Source: Wyeomyia smithii (Eukaryota; Arthropoda; Insecta; Diptera; Culicidae). From it: 64,000 nucleotides of DNA. The translations under genes and the position numbers were made by a program. The stretch spans positions 49,731,315 to 49,795,314 of the forward strand of contig NC_073696.1 of assembly GCF_029784165.1 (NCBI RefSeq), written 5' to 3'. The notes under the pieces were generated by a model. That model saw nothing but the letters and a program-made list of their open reading frames with translations. It searched no databases and had not been told where the DNA came from. The first letter of the stretch is position 1. Each line of letters begins with the position of its first letter. Positions 58,123 to 64,000 of the stretch are shown here, piece by piece.

Positions 58123-59200
58123 TATATTGAAGACTACTGTCCATTCAGTTTTCAAGTTATCGATGATTATCATAAAATTTTAGGTCGGACATGTGGGCAT
58201 TCATTGATCATAAACACCCTGCGATAAGTGTTATTCGAAATGCACTCATGGTATAATTTATGGCTGGAAGATAATCACTCAGAGATTTGTGCGAATAAGC
58301 ACGCTCCCATTCATATGTTGTTATCGTTTTCCATTGAATACAAGGGACATAATTCGTAATCTAGTTGGAAACAATTACTGGATTTGGGATTTCGCACCAG
58401 AAATGGCTTTATGACAGTTGCTTGATAGCAAAGAACTTCCGGCGTTGATTTTGCAACCTCATCACACACACTGGAGGTGGAAAAAAGAAATTCACTTTGG
58501 ACATAGGCTTTGTACCAAATACAATTCTAGTTTCTCTGACACATGTACCTACATGCATTGATTGAAAGTTAGAAGGAATGAAAACCTGCAAGACGAATAG
58601 CCAGATGAGGTAACAAGAATGATTGGTGATTTGTTAATTCGCGAATCGAAAATTAGCGTCACTAATCGACGATTTACCGGATTGCACAAACTACTAGTAG
58701 TAATGAACAGAACACCATATTGGCTTATATATTTTATTATTGTCCATCAACCGGACAGCAGCGAACCTGCCAACCCTTCCACGGTTTCAATGACCATTTT
58801 CGTCGCTATATACGATATGTGTGTTCCCATTGCTCATAGGGGAGCCTGCGTTCGGTTCACGGCAAAGCAGCTGCTAAACCCGATGTGTCCTGTTGGCGGC
58901 GGCTCTCAAATCCTGCTCGGTGATAGCTAAAAGCGCGTCTGCAGGCCTCAGCTGCTGCTGCTGATGCTCACATCAATTTTCGCACGCACATAAATTTCCA
59001 CTCTCTCCGGCACGGTTGCTCTCGTCTCGGGGAAAATCGCACACGTCCTCTCGTTATCCGGAAAGCTTTTTCCGCTCTGCTCCTAGTCGGTGCTCTCGTG
59101 ATACGCGCTATCATTCGTTGATGTTTTTAATGGATCTCTCGCGGATTTAATTTTGATCCCTAACGAAGTCTCGTGCCATGAATGGACTTGGTGATTTGAG
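58123..59200. other. Intergenic DNA left of the putative exon
   Basis: No gene or terminal repeat recognised. The segment from about 58730 onward becomes GC-richer and less repetitive, with CT-rich words (CTCTCTCCGGCACGG, CTCTCGTCTCGGGG), as often seen at promoters. Confidence 0.3.
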
Positions 59201-60295
59201 CCTTGAGCAAAGAACAGACCGTCAGTTGAAGGTAAACAAACAGCGGGAGCGCGTGGCAGATTCCGCGGATGCTGTGTGTGCCGTTTGTGATATCCTTTGC
59301 TTTTGCAATATATTGAATTGGAATAATATATTACCTGCGTCGGGGGCAGACAGTTTGATTAAAATGACTTTCAATCTCTTCGAAACATCGCAGTTCGAGG
59401 TGTGGTGACAGTTAACGATTGGCAGAGCACATGTTTTGTTACCAGGTGTATAGTTGTACAGTACTAACATTGGCCTAATGTGTTTCAGTTTGGGTGAAAG
59501 TTTCAACGGTTCTACAATTTAGCGGTCGGATGATCAGTGAGAAATAATACCATTGGCTGAAGTTAACAGAAACTTCTTGGCGAGCTCTTAGTGATCAGAT
59601 GGTGAAATTCATAGGATAGTGAAAAAAAGTTAAGAGAGGAATAACTATAATAATTCAATTTAACTTTAATAAACTCGAACCCAAAAGTGCATCAGTGAGT
59701 TGAAACTTTCGCTGGGAAAAAGCGAATTGATGCACGGAAGGAAGCCTTTTCAATAACGAGTCTTCATCGCTGAATAAATTGTAGGTCTTCATTTATGAAT
59801 GTCGACAGCAGGGTGTAGCAGCGCTCAACGCTGGCCCGTTGTTGGATAGCACGGCTCTGTGAAAAGGGTAATTTTTCTTAGTGCCCGGATGCCGCTGGGT
59901 GGAGATGCTCAAAAGGAAAATTGTTGTCGAAGAACTTTTCCTTTGGAACGTGCCAGCTAAGTCATACCGTAGTGATAGCTCGTGGTGAATGAGTATCGAA
60001 GCATTTTAGTGCCGACAAGGCGACGAGCGAAGAAGAGCAATGATTTAAATTGGTGTGCAGAAGCTTCTAATTGAATTAAGCCGACGTTATGTAAAATAGT
60101 AGATCTGCTACCGTCACGGCTCTTGGATCCACTTTCGAGAGGCTGACTGTAGTTGGTGGCTAATTGTGCAATGTCAAAAGAAGAAGTTAGCGTTTTTTTC
60201 TCTGAACACCGTTAAGCTTACTTACAGTAAATGTCGTAACCAGGCGGCATTTCGTTGGTGGTTCATGAAGTGTTTTGCTGGGTTGAATTATACAG
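59200..60295 (+). other. Possible long 5'UTR exon of a gene to the right
   Basis: A non-repetitive stretch with an initiator-like CGTCAGTTGAAGG near 59220, downstream of CT-rich promoter-like DNA, and a plausible donor ATACAG/GTAATT at 60295-60296. Several short upstream ORFs are present and no conserved coding. It has the look of a large leader exon of a developmental or neural gene, but there is no direct proof. Confidence 0.3.
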
Positions 60296-61590
60296 GTAAT
60301 TCTAGCAAAATTATTACAATATGTGTTTAAATAGTTTTTATATGCTAACCATCCTTAAGCAAAATTTGTGTAAATGCGCAAGTATTTTCGCGGAACATAG
60401 ATTTCCTAATAGTTAAATTGATTCCGAAAACTCAATCCTGTTCCATTAAATTCACCCTCGTCCTGCTCCAATGCTTCTCCGAAGAAACAATAAAAGCGTG
60501 CTGTAGGCAATTATGATTTATGTATTCTGGACCAAACTGTTGTCGCTGGGATGACATGCTTTTACAACCAACGGCTTTCGATTATTTATGAGTCTCCTCA
60601 AGCACTTGTCACTGTTCCCCTCGGAGAGGATGAAAAAAAACGAGAAGCTAACCTAACGACCCAACCATACGGTGAATATTATGATTATTTATTCTTTTCG
60701 TCAACAAAAATGGGGAATTTTCGCAACACATATACGCTCTCGTGCATGGCAGCTAAGCAAGTAAGGATTTCAACAAAATCAGCAAATGATTTTCTGATAA
60801 ATGTTTCTTTTCCTGGAATCGAAGAATCAATCAATCAATCGGTAACTATTCATCCATGTTTAATGTTCCCCTACGAATGGTTTGGCTGGCATAACCGCGT
60901 TAATATCCGTAAAGAGATGAACAGTCGCTTTGTCGTCGGAAAATGATTTTCTTAATTACATTTGTATCAGTCAGTTATTGCATTCTTGTGGTACTGTATT
61001 GTAATTTAACATGGGTAGCATGAAAAATGCAAATTATTTTTATTGTATCTCTAAGGAGTTCATTCCAACTTTTACAACAATTTACTAAAATGACAATAAA
61101 CAACAATGTACTTTATACTACCGGAACGTGCTTCTGAGTTGTTTGTTGGTCGAGTTGGGTTCAATAATGTTATTATAGGCTTTAAAACTTCGTACTTTTC
61201 TACATTCCAAAAAAGGAACAGTTGCGGACATTTCAAGCTCAATGAAAAATGGCCGAGACAGTCTGTGAAAATATGTCTTCAATTCTTAGTTATTCTCGAT
61301 CAGAAGTTTATCGAGTAAAAGTAATCTTTTTTCTGCCTTTTTGGAAGAGAAAACCCCCTATAAAATGTTTACCCATTTTTTCTCTGTATGGCACAATCTC
61401 TGTGACCAGAACATTTAGTTCATTTGTGATATTGCTTGGGTAATCTCTCTGGTAATCATAAAAGTGACTTATTTTGTCTAAGATTCGAGTTCAAAAGAAT
61501 CCGTTCGATTTGCTTTGACCATAATTTTACTCAATCTCAACAAATTGCTTTCTTTGAAATATGTCCTTGTGCAAAGTTTCATTTAAAAAA
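60296..61590. other. Unassigned, probable intronic DNA
   Basis: AT-rich. The frame at 60551-60946 is open for 131 codons but unrecognised and lacks codon bias or splice context that would support it. No terminal repeats were identified. Confidence 0.3.
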
Positions 61591-61599
61591 AAAAGATAA

Positions 61600-64000
61600 A
61601 TTTATTTTTTTTCCTCATGTATCATTTATTTGACACGGCACAAATACAATTTAACGTTTAACGGCGCCAATTATATCTGGTGACTTAAAGTCTAACTTAA
61701 AACTAGCATGAATTTTTCAATCAGTGTTTTGTTGTTGAATGGTCGTCTGATGCTCTTCGAATGGCCGATGTCATGAGCTGGGGCAGAGGTTTGTATTCTC
61801 GGGTCCTGGAGGTATTGTGCGGGGTCTAGTTGCTGGTTATGGTTCGTTGTTGTTGTTCGCTAGTGTTCACGTGGCCATATGGTATGTGCCGCTGAGCCAA
61901 AATATCACTGAAGGCCTCGGGTTCTCAGGACGTGGCGAATTCGAGTGGGGTGCAGTTGCTGATTCCAAAATCTGTGCTTAAGGTTCAAACGTGTTCTTGT
62001 CGTTTTGTTGGGTGTAGACGGAAGGGAACGGGACTAGACTGGGGCATGGATGGATTTTAGGAAAATGTATTTAAGGGTCATGTAGGGTATGCCACGGCTC
62101 GCTAAGACATCACGAACAGGTACAGCTGGCCGTTTACCTCCGGCCTCAAGGGAAGCTACTAATTTAGACCTGGCGACACGGTGGACAGGACATGAAAAAC
62201 AACGTGCTCTATGTCGTGAATTTTGTCAACTGATGATCGTATTCTGACGTACAAATGCGAAAAATTCATTAAAGGCAATTGGTCTTTCATAAATATCACC
62301 GTTTGTTGCGCCCGCCTTAGCCAAAGAGTCCGCTTTCTCATTACCCGGTATCGAGCAGTGAGAAGGGACCCACGCTAAGGTAATCTGAGTAGATTTTTCG
62401 GATAAAGCACTCAGATGTTCCCGTATTTTCCCCAGGAAATACGAAGAGTGCTTAACAACTTTCATCGATCGGAGAGCCTCAATGGAACTGAGACTGTCCG
62501 TAAAGATGAAATAATGGTCCGTGGGCATTTTTTCGATAATCCCTAGGGTGTACTGAATTGCAGCCAATTCTGCGACGTAAACAGAAGCAGGATTAACGAG
62601 CTTATGGGAGACGGTTAAATTGTTATTGAAGATACCGAAGCCAGTGGACCCATCGAGAAGTGATCCGTCAGTGTAGAACATATTATCGCAGTTGATGTTT
62701 CGATATTTATTAGAAAAATTTTTGGGGATCTGCTGCACGCGTAAATGATCCGGGATTCCACGGGTTTCGTCTATCATGGATGTATCGAAAAACACAGTAG
62801 AATTAGAAGTATTCAATAAGTTGACACGATTTGGAATATTCGAAGAAGGGTTAATATTTTGGGACATGTGATTGAAATACAATGTCATAAAACGGGTTTG
62901 AGAATTAAGTTCGATTAACCTTTCAAAATTTTCAAACACAGGACGGTTCAAGACCTCACATTTGATAAGAATACGAGAAGACAGGCTCCAAAAGCGGGTT
63001 TTCCTCGGTAGAACTCCAGCTAAGACCTCCAAACTCATCGTATGGGTCGATTGCATGCAACCTAAGGCGATACGCAACCAACGATATTGTATTCGCTCCA
63101 GTTTGATCAAATGTGTGTTTGCTGCGGAGCGGAAGCAGAAACACCCGTACTCAATAACAGACAATATCGTTGTTTGGTAAAGTCTTATAAGGTCTCCTGG
63201 ATGGGCTCCCCACCATTGTCCGGTTATTGTACGAAGAAAATCCACTCTTTGTTGACATTTTTTCATCAGATACCTCACGTGGCAACCCCAGGTGCCTTTA
63301 GAGTCGAACCAGATACCAAGCTATTTGTGTACCAAAACCTGAGAAATCGTTTTACCCATTAATTGTGTTTGAAGCTGAGCAGGTTCATGCTTCCTAGAAA
63401 AAACAACTATCTCAGTCTTCTCCGGAGAGAATTCGATACCTAGCTGTAAAGCCCAAGCAGACAAATTGTCCAAGGTATCTTGCAATGGTCCTTGCAAATC
63501 GGCAGCTTTGGCTCCTGTAACAGAGATTACACTGTCGTCTGCAAGTTGTCTTATCGTGCATGAATTTGCCAGACATTCGTCGATGTCATTTACATAAAAA
63601 TTGTAAAGAAGGGGGCTTAAACATGAGCCCTGGGGAAGACCCATGTAGCTAATTCGAAAAGTTGCCAAATCGCCATGCGTAAAATGCATATGCTTTTCGG
63701 ACAACAAATTGTGCAAAAAATTGTTCAAAATTGGAGAAAATCCTTTTCGGTGAAGTTTACCCGAAAGAATGTCAATAGAAACGGAATCAAAAGCCCCCTT
63801 AATGTCCAAAAATGCTGACGCCATTTGTTCTTTGTGAGCATACGCCAGCTGAATATCTGTTGAAAGCAACGCAAGACAATCATTCGTCCCTTTGGCACGG
63901 CGGAAGCCAAACTGAGTATCTGATAGTAGACCATTTGATTCGACCCAATGGTCTAAACGACGGAGTATCATTTTTTCCATCAACTTCCGGATACAGGATA
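61600..64000 (-). mobile_element. I/LOA-type LINE with RNase H, 3' part
   Basis: Minus strand, running off the right edge. From 63983: RT with FGFRRAKGTNDCLALL, FLDIKGAFDSV, GLPQGSCLSPLLYNFYVNDID and the catalytic box QLADDS. A single in-frame TAG at 63323-63321 splits it, and the frame resumes at once (LGIWFDSKGTWG). The RNase H domain follows with all acidic residues visible: YTDGSLLDGSTGFGIF, YVAELAAIQYTLGII, IFTDSLSSIEALR and AWVPSHCSIPGNEKADSLAK. The ORF ends at 62226. The 3'UTR runs to an A/T-rich end near 61600. The RNase H domain separates it from Jockey and RTE types. Confidence 0.8.

Noticed and set aside
60551..60946. 131-codon open frame as a gene
   Set aside because: No recognised motif, no splice or promoter context, and an AT-rich probable intron; chance ORF is more likely.

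Overview
The window is eukaryotic nuclear DNA from an insect, most likely a mosquito (Culicidae). The reasons are short spliceosomal introns (about 55-130 bp), a low GC content, a gene set with clear dipteran counterparts, and a dense load of RTE-like, Jockey, I-type, BEL/Pao, hAT and MITE elements plus tRNA-derived SINEs of a type I associate with mosquitoes. The mosquito assignment is an inference.

Host genes sit in islands. (1) 67-5480, + strand: the 3' three exons and 3'UTR of a CACHD1 homologue (alpha2delta-like VWA/Cache membrane protein), whose 5' end lies outside. (2) 17.96-25.2 kb: RfC38 (clamp-loader subunit RFC3, +), Utp18 (SSU processome WD40 protein, -), a dicistronic sloth1-sloth2 transcript (two small mitochondrial complex III assembly proteins, UQCC5/SMIM4 and UQCC6/Brawnin, +) and CCDC93 (Commander/CCC complex, -). 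RfC38/Utp18 and sloth/CCDC93 are both tail-to-tail pairs. (3) 33.4-36.9 kb: PRMT5 (+) and a serine protease homologue that has lost its catalytic His and Ser (-), again tail-to-tail. At 59.2-60.3 kb there may be a long 5'UTR exon of a gene lying to the right.

The rest is mostly transposon. At 7.3-12.3 kb there is a decayed multi-exon region with a SAM-domain protein followed by a C2H2 plus tnp2-like (CACTA/EnSpm-type) transposase, all on the minus strand. At 13-17 kb an RTE-like retrotransposon is split by a 9-bp-TSD DNA element, a SINE and a minisatellite. At 25.7-33.1 kb there are paired inverted MITEs, a TA-flanked element holding a Pipsqueak-HTH exon, and a pogo-like non-autonomous element. 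The most striking structure is 37.7-51.8 kb: a BEL/Pao remnant is entered by a solo LTR, then by a hAT element with transposase remnants, then by a second hAT element, then by a full-length Jockey, then by a small hAT-type MITE. Exact target-site duplications can be read at every one of these five insertions. At 55.9-58.1 kb a foldback element with roughly 540-bp arms contains another MITE and a SINE. The window ends inside an RNase H-bearing I/LOA-type retrotransposon on the minus strand.

No CRISPR array, rRNA or free-standing tRNA gene was seen.
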